A stretch of 64,000 nucleotides of DNA from Riemerella anatipestifer (lineage in GTDB: Bacteria; Bacteroidota; Bacteroidia; Flavobacteriales; Weeksellaceae): assembly GCF_035666175.1 (NCBI RefSeq), contig NZ_CP142016.1, forward strand, positions 2,232,001 through 2,296,000, in the 5' to 3' direction. Position 1 is the first letter of the stretch; each line of letters opens with the position of its first letter. Shown here in pieces: positions 53,407 to 62,159 of this stretch. The position numbers and the translations under genes were made by a program. The notes beneath the pieces were generated by a model, which was not told where the DNA came from, did not search any database, and saw only the letters and a list, made by a program, of their open reading frames with translations.

Positions 53407-55290
53407 ATGAAAACAAAGACTACAAAATTAAGTGTATTCGCCTTTTTAGGCTTAGGCTTAGTAGTTTACGGACAAAGTGGGAAAGTGGGGGTTAATACAT
53501 CATCACCTCAAGCTACTTTGGATATTCAGCCTACAGCAAAGAATGGAGATGTTACAGCAACCACTAATGAAGGTATTTTAGCACCTAAGTTAAGTAAAAC
53601 TCGTGTGGCAAGCATTGCAACACCTGTGGAGGGAACTTTGGTCTATGTAATAGATGATACTAGTAAAACTAAAGGTGCTATAAGTGACTATATAGGTAAT
53701 GATATCAAAGTAGCTAAAATCACAGAGAAAGGCTATTACTACTATAATGGTACAGAATGGGTAAGAAGAGCAGGAAATAATGATGATATTTGGCAAAAAC
53801 AGAGCAATAATGATATTAAATTGATAGATGGTAATATTGAAAGTAATATTTCTTATTCATCTGTAGGGGCTTTTAAGAATGTGCCGAAGGTTTTGAGAAA
53901 TTATAGTAAACACAATCCTTCAACTCAGCAAATAGAAACAGGAAGTATAGATTTGTCATCAATGAACTTAGGTAATTCATTAAATATAAATTTAGGCTAT
54001 GCAGATAAAATTCCTGTATCTTATGTAGATCCTCTTTATAAGGAAAAACAGTTAATACACAATTATTTATTGGTAGATGAAAAAAATGATGCAGGTGTAT
54101 ATAACCGAATTTTTGGGCAAAGAAATACCATTGCTACTACAGCTACTACAGCGAGTAATTATAGTGCTTTATACGCTAATGTTAACGCCTCTGAACATTA
54201 TGGTAAAGGGAAGATAAATCTAATGATAGGAGATTATTCTATTGCTACACTATATGATGGTAGTGCTGATAGGGTAGTAGGTGCTTATAGTCAAGCCTCT
54301 TCTTATACGGCTAATCAGACTCCTTATATGACAGCTGCTTTTAACTATTTGACACCGAGAGGAACGGGAGAAGTTAATCAGTTATTTGGTACTGAAAATA
54401 GAATTCATCTAAATAAATATTCAAAAGGGACATTAAATGCAGTGGCTCTTAACTATAATCAAGCAATTATAACCGATACTTGGACTGGTAAGATAGGTAG
54501 ATTAGTAGGTAATAGCACTTACTTTAATATTCCAACTACTATAAATAGTATTGATGAAATGTATGGTTTGGTAGTCGCAAATGTAGATAGAGGGGTTAAT
54601 AAAAACTATGCTATCTATACTAATGCTGGAGAGAATTCATTTGGAGATAAAGTAACAATAAGAAATCATAATTGGACTTCAAATCAAGAGACTATATTTC
54701 AATTTATAAATGGAACATCTGTTGATGGAACTAAGAAAGTAAATGCAACCACTCAGATTGTAGATCAAATGAATGGACGAGGAGATGGTGGCTCTAACTT
54801 GATATTTAGAACACAAAGTCCTACGCTTGGTACTAATCCTAACTTAACTTTACCTACAGAAAAAATGAGAATATCTGCTGATGGTGCGGTAGGTATTGGC
54901 GTTGAATCTCCAGCAGAAAAATTAGAGGTTGCGGGTAATGTAAAAGCCACGGGTTTTATAGGTACTAATGCCGCTATCTTCCCAGACTATGTGTTCCAAA
55001 AGTATTATACAGGTACTTCTAGCATTAAATCAGATTATAGCTTTAAAACCCTTAGCCAAGTAGAAGATTTTGTAAAAACTAATGGGCATTTACCAGGTTA
55101 CCAATCTGCGGAAGCTATCAAAAAACAAGGTTATATAGACCTTATGGCTACTCAACTGACCAATGTGGAAAAGATAGAGGAACTTTATCTACACAGCATA
55201 GAGCAAGACAAGGCTCTAAAAGCTAAAGATGCTAAAATAGCAGAATTAGAAGCTCGTTTACAGAAGCTAGAAGCCTTATTAGTAAAATAG
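53407..55290 (+). CDS. Exported surface protein with coiled-coil end, cassette 3
   Basis: Starting at the Met that aligns with cassette 2 gives 627 residues. A start at 53383 would put eight residues before the signal peptide 'MKTKTTKLSVFAFLGLGLVVYGQ'. The head ('GKVGVNTSSPQATLDI', 'GTLVYVIDDTSKTKGA', 'EKGYYYYNGTEWVR') and tail ('VGIGVESPAEKLEVAGNVKA', 'PDYVFQKYYTGTSSIKSDY', 'NGHLPGYQSAEAIKKQGYI', coiled coil to 'LEALLVK') match cassette 2. The 350 residues between differ. The layout resembles trimeric fibre proteins. Its partner and role are unknown. Confidence 0.8.
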   Translation: MKTKTTKLSVFAFLGLGLVVYGQSGKVGVNTSSPQATLDIQPTAKNGDVTATTNEGILAPKLSKTRVASIATPVEGTLVYVIDDTSKTKGAISDYIGNDIKVAKITEKGYYYYNGTEWVRRAGNNDDIWQKQSNNDIKLIDGNIESNISYSSVGAFKNVPKVLRNYSKHNPSTQQIETGSIDLSSMNLGNSLNINLGYADKIPVSYVDPLYKEKQLIHNYLLVDEKNDAGVYNRIFGQRNTIATTATTASNYSALYANVNASEHYGKGKINLMIGDYSIATLYDGSADRVVGAYSQASSYTANQTPYMTAAFNYLTPRGTGEVNQLFGTENRIHLNKYSKGTLNAVALNYNQAIITDTWTGKIGRLVGNSTYFNIPTTINSIDEMYGLVVANVDRGVNKNYAIYTNAGENSFGDKVTIRNHNWTSNQETIFQFINGTSVDGTKKVNATTQIVDQMNGRGDGGSNLIFRTQSPTLGTNPNLTLPTEKMRISADGAVGIGVESPAEKLEVAGNVKATGFIGTNAAIFPDYVFQKYYTGTSSIKSDYSFKTLSQVEDFVKTNGHLPGYQSAEAIKKQGYIDLMATQLTNVEKIEELYLHSIEQDKALKAKDAKIAELEARLQKLEALLVK

Positions 55291-55300
55291 TTTAACCTTT

Positions 55301-55334
55301 CCCCATTGCGATAGTATCACAATGGGGATTTTTA
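55301..55334 (+). terminator. Terminator-like hairpin inside cassette 3
   Basis: The arms CCCCATTG (55301-55308) and CAATGGGG (55320-55327) are followed by ATTTTTAT. It matches 27049 in cassette 2. Confidence 0.55.
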
Positions 55335-55388
55335 TATTTCAAATCAGAACAAAGTATACAAAAGCTTAACCTTAAAAATTTATACATT

Positions 55389-56108
55389 ATGAATACACTA
55401 AAAGCGTGGTTGCGTCCCAACCTACTCACGAAAGATGACCCTAACGATTTTGTAGCCGTGCCACTTCTAGGTGGTAGCCTTGGCATTACAGAAATCATAG
55501 AAGCCCTTAAAAAAGAGGGTATGGAGATACAGACTGAAACTGCGGTAGATATTATCACTCGTTTTAATCGCAAAGCCTCAGAGTTGGTACTTAATGGTTA
55601 TAGCGTAAATACAGGGCTGGTGTATATGCGTCCTGCCATTAAGGGCGTGTTTTACGACAAAACTTGGGATAAGGAGAAACATTCCGTATATGTCAATGTC
55701 AATCAAGGCACCGACCTAAGAAAAGCTGCTAATGATACCAAAGTAGAAATCCTAGGCGAGCAGTCTAGCCCAATGAGTGTGTTCAGCATTACGGATAAAG
55801 CCACAGGCAAAGCAGATGGCACGCTTACCAAAGGCAAGAATGCCGAAATCAAAGGCACTTACATTAAAATAGACGGAGATAACCCTAAAAATGGCATCGT
55901 CTTTAAAAACCTAGACACTCAAAACGAAGTGAAGCTAACCAAAGACGATATTGTGCTTAACGAGCCGTCAAGGTTACTTATACTGGTTCCTACAGATTTA
56001 GAAGCGGGTAACTATGAGCTAAGCATTACCACGCAAAGCAGTAAAGGCACTACCTTACTGAAAGAACCCCGCACCGAAGCACTAAGCACACCTATTACTA
56101 TTGTGTAG
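55389..56108 (+). CDS. HU-like DNA-binding/DUF4469 domain protein, cassette 3
   Basis: The protein is 239 residues with the same HU-like and DUF4469 halves as the other two copies. Differences are scattered, for example 'TDLRKAANDTKVE' for 'LDLGKAVADTKVE', and the end is 'TEALSTPITIV' instead of 'LSTPIVIG'. It lies 98 nt after the surface gene. Confidence 0.85.
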   Translation: MNTLKAWLRPNLLTKDDPNDFVAVPLLGGSLGITEIIEALKKEGMEIQTETAVDIITRFNRKASELVLNGYSVNTGLVYMRPAIKGVFYDKTWDKEKHSVYVNVNQGTDLRKAANDTKVEILGEQSSPMSVFSITDKATGKADGTLTKGKNAEIKGTYIKIDGDNPKNGIVFKNLDTQNEVKLTKDDIVLNEPSRLLILVPTDLEAGNYELSITTQSSKGTTLLKEPRTEALSTPITIV

Positions 56109-56132
56109 CGTGTTTTTCGCACATCTAAATAA

Positions 56133-56172
56133 CGACCGCCCTTCCTTAGTGATAAGAAAGGGCGGTCGCTTT
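56133..56172 (+). terminator. Terminator at the end of cassette 3
   Basis: The arms CGACCGCCCTT and AAGGGCGGTCG enclose about 14 nt and are followed by CTTTAT. Confidence 0.7.
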
Positions 56173-56205
56173 ATAAGAGGAAGCTACTTCACTGCCTAAG
56201 GCGAA

Positions 56206-56251
56206 GGCTCTTCTCCTTACCGAGAGAAGAACCTTCCCTCGTACGAGGGAA
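56206..56251. repeat. Cassette-end inverted repeat and palindrome (diverged copy 3)
   Basis: The arms GGCTCTTCTC and GAGAAGAACC (one mismatch) enclose CTTACCGA. A perfect 18-nt palindrome TTCCCTCGTACGAGGGAA follows directly. The TTACCG loop and CTCGTACGAG core are the parts shared with the elements at 3566-3647 and 27906-27988; the stems differ. Confidence 0.6.
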
Positions 56252-56449
56252 CCGAATTCGGATTTACTAAATAAGTAAGGTTAGATATTTTACTATCATT
56301 TTGGATATATGTGTGTATTTTTATCTGTGTATTATAGTAAATGTTGTGTTAAAATAGTGTGATTTTAAAATTTTACAGTAAAAAATTTTTTCATTCTATT
56401 TTTTTTACAGAACTTTGTTCGCATAATAATGGAAATAAATACTGATAAC
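56252..56449. other. Intergenic region upstream of metE
   Basis: About 190 nt of very AT-rich DNA lie between the cassette 3 end and metE. I see a short palindrome CCGAATTCGG at its start, no clear TTG/TAnnTTTG pair, and no riboswitch pattern that I can recognise. Confidence 0.4.
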
Positions 56450-58762
56450 ATGGTAAAATCAAACATTTTAGGGTATCCTCGTATTGGGGAGAAAAGAGAA
56501 CTCAAAAAGGCTAATGAGCAATTTTGGGCAGGTAAGATAACCGAAGACGAGCTACAGAAGGTAGCGAAGGAAATTCGTACTCACAACTGGAAACTGCAAC
56601 AAGAGGCGGGAGTAGATTTGATTCCGTCCAACGATTTTTCGTTGTACGACCAAGTGTTAGATGCTACTTTCAGCTTTAATGCTATCCCTACGCGTTATTT
56701 GGAGTTAGAAAAAGCTAAAAAAACAGATTTGGAGCTGTATTTTGCTTTGGCTAGGGGGTATCAAAAGGAGGGGATAGATATTACTGCAATGGAAATGACC
56801 AAGTGGCTTGATACTAACTACCACTACATTGTTCCTGAATTTACTAAAGACCAATCGTTCTCGTTGCGTAAGAACTTTGCACTAGAGTATTACAAAGAGG
56901 CAAAAGATTTAGGGATTGAAACTAAACCAGTTTTGATAGGGGCTGTAACTTATCTTTTATTAGGTAAAGAGAAGGAGGAAGGTTTCCACCGTCTAGAGTT
57001 GTTACCTTCTCTACTGGAGGTTTATCGTAAGATTTTAGCCGAGCTGCAAGAGGCAGGGGTAGAGTGGGTGCAGATAGATGAGCCTCTATTGGTATTAGAT
57101 TTAGATGAGAAGGCACAGGAAGCCTATAGAGAAGTTTATCAGAAGTTTCAAGAAGAGTTTCCTAAGCTTAAGATTATTTTAACTACTTATTTTGAAGCCT
57201 TGGGAGATAATTTAGAGTTAGCACTTTCTCTTCCTACAAAGGCACTCCATATCGACTTGGTGAGAGCACCGCAGCAATTAGAGCTTGTTTTAGACAAGTT
57301 TCCAGAGGATAAGATTTTATCGGTAGGGGTGGTAAACGGACGAAATGTATGGAAAAATGATTTTGAAGATTCGCTTACGCTTATCAATAAAGCTAAAGAA
57401 AAGTTAGGAGCAGAGCGTGTATTTGTGGCAAGTTCGTCGTCATTATTACATTCGCCTTGTAATTTGGAGCTGGAGGATAACGAAGCTGTCTTGACTCCAG
57501 AAATTAAACAGTGGCTAGCGTTTGCAAAGCAGAAAGTTACCGAGGTGGCTACACTTACTTCTATCGTTAATGGGGTAGTTTCGGAATCTGCACAAAAACT
57601 TATAGCAGAAAACAAAAAAGCAGCGGAAAGTAGAAAGGTATCAGAGCTTATTCATAACAAAGGGGTTAAGGAGCGTCTTTCTAAGATTACAGATAAAGAG
57701 GCACAGCGTAATAGTACTTTTGCTCATCGTAGAGAGCTACAACATCAGTCATTAAATTTACCATTGTTCCCTACAACTACTATAGGCTCGTTCCCGCAGA
57801 CTCCAGAAGTTCGTAGCTGGAGAGCACAGTTTAAAAAAGGACAGCTAACCCAAGCAGAGTATGATGGGCTTTTGGAGAAGGAGATAGAAGAGTCTATCCG
57901 TTTTCAAGAGGATGCAGGTATAGATGTGCTAGTTCACGGGGAGTTTGAGCGTAATGATATGGTGGAATACTTTGGAGAGCAGCTAGAAGGCTTTGTATTT
58001 ACTAAGTTTGGTTGGGTGCAGAGCTATGGGTCTCGTTGTGTAAAGCCGCCTATTATCTTTGGAGATGTTTCTCGCCCAGTACCAATGACAGTGCGTTGGT
58101 CTAAGTTTGCACAGTCTTTAACGGAAGTCCCTGTAAAGGGTATGCTTACAGGTCCTGTTACCATTTTGCAATGGTCTTTCGTAAGGGATGACCAGCCTCG
58201 TTCCGCTACTTGTACCCAAATCGCTTTAGCAATTAGAGACGAAGTGGTAGATTTAGAAAAGGCAGGGATTAAAGTGATTCAGATAGATGAACCTGCAATT
58301 AGAGAAGGTTTGCCATTAAGAAAAAAAGATTGGCAAGATTATCTAGAATGGGCAATTAGAGCCTTTCGTATATCGGCTTCGGGAGTTCAAGATGCTACTC
58401 AGATACACACGCATATGTGCTACTCGGAGTTCAATGATATTATTTCTAATATCGCTGATATGGACGCAGATGTGATTACGATAGAGTGTTCTCGTTCGCA
58501 AATGGAACTTTTAGATGTATTTGCAGACTTTAAGTATCCTAATGAGATAGGTCCTGGTGTGTACGATATTCATTCGCCTCGTGTACCTTCGGTTGAGGAA
58601 ATGTCTGAACTGATGGATAAAGCAGTGGCTGTAGTTGCCAAAGAACAACTTTGGGTAAACCCAGACTGTGGACTTAAAACACGCCATTGGGAAGAAACCA
58701 AAGCCGCCCTTATAGCGATGGTGGAAACAGCGAAAAAATTAAGAGCTAAGTATTCTAGCTAA
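56450..58762 (+). CDS. metE: Cobalamin-independent methionine synthase
   Basis: From 'MVKSNILGYPRIGEKRELKK' the enzyme is 770 residues, the usual MetE length; an ATG at 56429 would add seven. The N-terminal half repeats the barrel fold. The C-terminal half has the zinc ligands and substrate motifs 'TTIGSFPQT', 'IQIDEPAIREG', 'QIHTHMCYSEF' (His, Cys), 'IECSRSQMELL', 'GPGVYDIHSPRVPS' and 'VNPDCGLKTR' (Cys). It methylates homocysteine from methyltetrahydrofolate. A strong terminator follows at 58810. Confidence 0.96.
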   Translation: MVKSNILGYPRIGEKRELKKANEQFWAGKITEDELQKVAKEIRTHNWKLQQEAGVDLIPSNDFSLYDQVLDATFSFNAIPTRYLELEKAKKTDLELYFALARGYQKEGIDITAMEMTKWLDTNYHYIVPEFTKDQSFSLRKNFALEYYKEAKDLGIETKPVLIGAVTYLLLGKEKEEGFHRLELLPSLLEVYRKILAELQEAGVEWVQIDEPLLVLDLDEKAQEAYREVYQKFQEEFPKLKIILTTYFEALGDNLELALSLPTKALHIDLVRAPQQLELVLDKFPEDKILSVGVVNGRNVWKNDFEDSLTLINKAKEKLGAERVFVASSSSLLHSPCNLELEDNEAVLTPEIKQWLAFAKQKVTEVATLTSIVNGVVSESAQKLIAENKKAAESRKVSELIHNKGVKERLSKITDKEAQRNSTFAHRRELQHQSLNLPLFPTTTIGSFPQTPEVRSWRAQFKKGQLTQAEYDGLLEKEIEESIRFQEDAGIDVLVHGEFERNDMVEYFGEQLEGFVFTKFGWVQSYGSRCVKPPIIFGDVSRPVPMTVRWSKFAQSLTEVPVKGMLTGPVTILQWSFVRDDQPRSATCTQIALAIRDEVVDLEKAGIKVIQIDEPAIREGLPLRKKDWQDYLEWAIRAFRISASGVQDATQIHTHMCYSEFNDIISNIADMDADVITIECSRSQMELLDVFADFKYPNEIGPGVYDIHSPRVPSVEEMSELMDKAVAVVAKEQLWVNPDCGLKTRHWEETKAALIAMVETAKKLRAKYSS

Positions 58763-58809
58763 TCGTTATATAATGCAGATGTGAGTATTATATCTGTTTA
58801 AAAAGATAT

Positions 58810-58858
58810 TGCCGCCTTTCTAGGGATATTCCCTATTGAGGCGGCAATGTTTTGTTTT
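58810..58858 (+). terminator. Terminator of metE
   Basis: The arms ATTGCCGCCT and AGGCGGCAAT, with an inner pairing AGGGATA / TATTCCCT region, are followed by a T-rich tract. Confidence 0.75.
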
Positions 58859-58863
58859 ATATT

Positions 58864-59424
58864 CTATTTTTTATATCCTATGTATTGGATTCCTGCCATT
58901 ACCTCTTTAGGATTTACTTTTATGTTGCCTCTTTTTATATCAACGCTTCCAGTGGATATCGTTCCGTTGCTTCCTACCGTTACGCCACCAGCTTTTATAC
59001 CTCCTTTTCCTATACTCACAGGTGCATCGTAATCTTTTTGGTTTAGTCCGAAACAATTATTTTTGTTGTTCAGAGATATAATAAGTTTGCCCTCTTCTCC
59101 ATCATCATCGTCATCGTGTTCTTTAAAAGTTACACACCCCATATTTACCCGATAGTTCCCTGCTAATTGTTTAGGAACAGAATAAATGATATTTCCATTT
59201 CCTTTAGTATGGAGTATTGCAAAAATTCTCTGATTAGGTATAAGGTTGGCAATCCATATCTTCTTTGATGATTTAGCGTCTTTAGTTATCACTACATCAT
59301 TTTCGCTGTCCCGATATTCGTTAGGAGCAACTAAAGTGGATTGTTCATATTTCCCCAAAATTGATTGGGCTTTACTTACGGTAATTGCTGCTATAAAAAA
59401 TAGAGCCAAAAGGATTTTTTTCAT
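58864..59424 (-). CDS. Exported protein of unknown function
   Basis: The 186-residue protein has a Sec signal (MKKILLALFFIAAITVSKAQ). The body is beta-rich with a strongly acidic loop ('KEHDDDDDGEEGK', about residues 101-113) and a Gly-rich end ('GKGGIKAGGVTVGSNGTIS'). I do not recognise a family. The acidic loop could bind calcium, which is only a guess. It is convergent with metE. Confidence 0.65.
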   Translation of the reverse strand: MKKILLALFFIAAITVSKAQSILGKYEQSTLVAPNEYRDSENDVVITKDAKSSKKIWIANLIPNQRIFAILHTKGNGNIIYSVPKQLAGNYRVNMGCVTFKEHDDDDDGEEGKLIISLNNKNNCFGLNQKDYDAPVSIGKGGIKAGGVTVGSNGTISTGSVDIKRGNIKVNPKEVMAGIQYIGYKK

Positions 59425-59714
59425 AATCTGTTAGTATTTAATGTTCCTTGCCAAAGTTAGCATTATATGGTTATAAGTATGTTAAGTTTTTATTAAGCAT
59501 TTGTAATAGTTTCCATTTATCAATTCAAAAAAATACTTGCTGGGGAGTGTTATCAAAATAATTTTTTTAACGGAAGTCTATCATAGACTGCATTGTAACT
59601 GAAAGAGAAGTATTATAATGATGATTTTTATCAAATGTTAAGAAAAATTAACATTAGAATTTCTCTAGTTCCGAGTTTATACAGATATTTGCCGTCTGAA
59701 AAAATAAAAATAAA
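59425..59714. other. Intergenic region upstream of the phosphate transport genes
   Basis: This is 290 nt between divergent genes. AT-rich inverted motifs such as GTTAAGAAAAATTAAC (59638-59653) could be regulatory, and a loose TTTG-containing -7-like site lies near 59686-59693. I cannot identify a known Pho box. Confidence 0.3.
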
Positions 59715-60353
59715 ATGGGAATAGGTAATATATTCAAGGTTTTTCAGCCGAAAGATAAAGTGTTTTTCGTGCTGTTTGAAAAAGTAGCTAATAATTTAGT
59801 GGAAATGTCTAAACTGTTTCACGAAGGCATCAAAGATTTTGATATCAATGACGATTCTTTACTAAAAAAAATGAGTGACCTTGAGCATCAGAATGATGAT
59901 ATTACTCACGAAATTTATGTAGAATTGGGTAAAAACTTTATTACTCCTTTTGATAGGGAAGATATTCACTACTTAGCTAGTGCCTTAGATGATATAGCGG
60001 ATTATATTTATGCTTCTACTAAGTATATATTTCTATATAAAAGCCCTGAAACTAACGAGTTTCAAGAACTTTCGTTGCTTATACACAAGTCTTGTTTACA
60101 GATAAAAGTAGCGATAGAAAACCTTAAAGAATTTAAAAATCCTGCGGCGGTTAAAGAGGCTACTATCAAAATCAATAGCATTGAAAACATTGCTGATGAT
60201 GTGCATAGCCAAGCGATGATAAAACTATTTGAGTCTGGAGATCCTATAAATGTTATTAAGGTAAGCCAAGTGCTTAACTACTTAGAGGAGGTAACAGATA
60301 AGGCAGAAGATGTAGCTAATATCTTGGATAATATTATCATCAAATACGCTTAG
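59715..60353 (+). CDS. DUF47 family protein (PhoU-like, Pit accessory)
   Basis: The 212-residue all-helical protein has the DUF47 pattern 'FFVLFEKVANNLVEMSKLFHEG', seen as 'KVANNLVEMSKLFHEG', and 'FITPFDREDIHYLASALDDIADYI', seen as 'TPFDREDIHYLASALDDIAD'. Such proteins are encoded next to Pit transporters and modulate them. The transporter gene follows 34 nt later. Confidence 0.9.
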   Translation: MGIGNIFKVFQPKDKVFFVLFEKVANNLVEMSKLFHEGIKDFDINDDSLLKKMSDLEHQNDDITHEIYVELGKNFITPFDREDIHYLASALDDIADYIYASTKYIFLYKSPETNEFQELSLLIHKSCLQIKVAIENLKEFKNPAAVKEATIKINSIENIADDVHSQAMIKLFESGDPINVIKVSQVLNYLEEVTDKAEDVANILDNIIIKYA

Positions 60354-60387
60354 AGGTTTTTTAAATTTAACTTAAAACAAAAAAAGT

Positions 60388-61530
60388 ATGGAATTTCCTA
60401 TACTGCTCATTGTCATTATTGCGTTAGCACTTATTTTTGACTATATCAATGGCTTTCACGATGCCGCTAACTCTATAGCGACTATTGTTTCTACTAAAGT
60501 TTTAACCCCTTTTCAAGCAGTACTTTGGGCTGCTGTGTGGAATTTTGCCGCTTTCTTTATAGCCTTCTACATTGTAGGAGAGTTTAAGATAGGTAATACT
60601 ATTGCCAAGACGGTGAACGAAGACTTCATCAATCTAGAAGTTATTTTTTCAGGATTGATGGCGGCTATCGCTTGGAATCTTCTAACTTGGTGGTTTGGGA
60701 TACCATCATCTTCTTCACATACGCTTATAGGTGGGTTTTTAGGAGCCGCTCTTATGCACGCTTTGGTTTTGGATTATCACGAGATTGTATCGGCACAACC
60801 AGAGTTGTCTACCTTCGAAACAATGAAACTGGCTTTTAAACAGTTGTTTTCTCAAGATGTAGTAAAGTATAGTAAGGTAATACCAATATTCTTATTCATT
60901 TTTATGGCTCCTTTTATTGGTATGGTAGTATCTATTATTATTACACTCATTATCATCAATATTTGTAAAAAGTCTAATCCTCACAAGGCGGAAAAAGCAT
61001 TTAAACAACTTCAGTTGGTTTCTTCAGCTTTGTTCAGTTTAGGGCATGGGCTTAATGATGCTCAAAAGGTGATGGGGATTATCGGAGCAGCAGTGATTTT
61101 CTACCATGTAGATATGGTAGGTGGTACAGATATATACGCACAAATGCTTCCTACTGATAGGTTCAACTATTTTGCGAAAGATTATGTATGGGTTCCGTTA
61201 GCATCATTTGTGGCTATTGCGTTAGGAACTATGAGTGGTGGTTGGAAAATCGTGAAAACAATGGGAACTCGTATCACTAAAGTAACACCATTAGAAGGTG
61301 TAAGTGCAGAGACAGCGGGTGCGGTTACTCTATTTTTAACCGACCACTTTGGTATTCCTGTATCTACTACCCATACGATTACGGGTTCTATTATCGGAGT
61401 TGGGCTTACAAAGAGGGTTTCTGCAGTGCGTTGGGGTATTACAGTGAGTTTGCTTTGGGCATGGATACTTACAATCCCAATTAGTGCGATAGTAGCAGGG
61501 ATTACGTACCTTATTGTGATAATGTTTTAA
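60388..61530 (+). CDS. Inorganic phosphate transporter, Pit family
   Basis: The 380-residue membrane protein has the duplicated Pit signature: 'DYINGFHDAANSIATIVST' near the N-terminus and 'LGHGLNDAQKVMGIIG' in the second half, plus 'GIPSSSSHTLIGGFLGA' and 'GIPVSTTHTITGSIIG'. It takes up phosphate with a cation. It forms a two-gene unit with the DUF47 gene. Confidence 0.93.
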   Translation: MEFPILLIVIIALALIFDYINGFHDAANSIATIVSTKVLTPFQAVLWAAVWNFAAFFIAFYIVGEFKIGNTIAKTVNEDFINLEVIFSGLMAAIAWNLLTWWFGIPSSSSHTLIGGFLGAALMHALVLDYHEIVSAQPELSTFETMKLAFKQLFSQDVVKYSKVIPIFLFIFMAPFIGMVVSIIITLIIINICKKSNPHKAEKAFKQLQLVSSALFSLGHGLNDAQKVMGIIGAAVIFYHVDMVGGTDIYAQMLPTDRFNYFAKDYVWVPLASFVAIALGTMSGGWKIVKTMGTRITKVTPLEGVSAETAGAVTLFLTDHFGIPVSTTHTITGSIIGVGLTKRVSAVRWGITVSLLWAWILTIPISAIVAGITYLIVIMF

Positions 61531-61547
61531 AAATACAAAATTGATAA

Positions 61548-62159
61548 ATGCCTCTTTACAAAGAGTTTTCTACGAAAGGAATAGCTGTTCTTGTTTGGAA
61601 ACACGATGAACAAAAGGAGGTATGGCATGAGGAAATAGATACTCAATCTAAAATTTCAATAAAAAAACAATACGAACGACTGATGGTAAGGAGAATGCTC
61701 AATTCGGCATTGCCTCTCCATCAGTTGTTTTATTTGGAAGACGGAACACCCTACTTGGAGCCTTCTTCTGCGTTTATTTCAATCAGTCATTCATATCCTT
61801 ATGCAGTTTTGGCAATCGCTCCTAGAAAAATAGGTGTGGATATAGAAAAGAAGTCTGATAAATTAGTTCGCTTAAAGGAGAAAATACTCTATCCTTCCGA
61901 AAAACTTTGGGTTTCTTCTCAAGATGAAGAATCTTATCTGACGGCATTATGGACGATTAAGGAGAGTTTATATAAAATCCATTCGGCTAAATATTGGTCT
62001 TTTAGAGAACATTACGAAGTGTTGCCTTTTTCTCTGGATAACCTATCTTCGGTGGAATGTAAGGTGCTTAATAGCCTAACTGGTAACGCAGATATATACA
62101 GAGCAAAGTTGGAGATTATAGGCGAAGATTATTACTTAGCCGTAGCGGAAGAAGCGTAG
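61548..62159 (+). CDS. 4'-phosphopantetheinyl transferase superfamily protein
   Basis: The 203-residue protein has the Sfp-type motifs 'SISHSYPYAVLAIAP', 'KIGVDIEK' and 'LTALWTIKESLYKI' (the WxxKES core). It activates acyl or peptidyl carrier proteins by adding the pantetheine arm. It begins 17 nt after the Pit gene and overlaps the convergent FUSC gene by 28 nt. Confidence 0.9.
   Translation: MPLYKEFSTKGIAVLVWKHDEQKEVWHEEIDTQSKISIKKQYERLMVRRMLNSALPLHQLFYLEDGTPYLEPSSAFISISHSYPYAVLAIAPRKIGVDIEKKSDKLVRLKEKILYPSEKLWVSSQDEESYLTALWTIKESLYKIHSAKYWSFREHYEVLPFSLDNLSSVECKVLNSLTGNADIYRAKLEIIGEDYYLAVAEEA

Noticed and set aside
56252-56449. Methionine- or SAM-type riboswitch upstream of metE
   Set aside because: I looked for conserved riboswitch elements and could not identify any; the region is mostly A and T.
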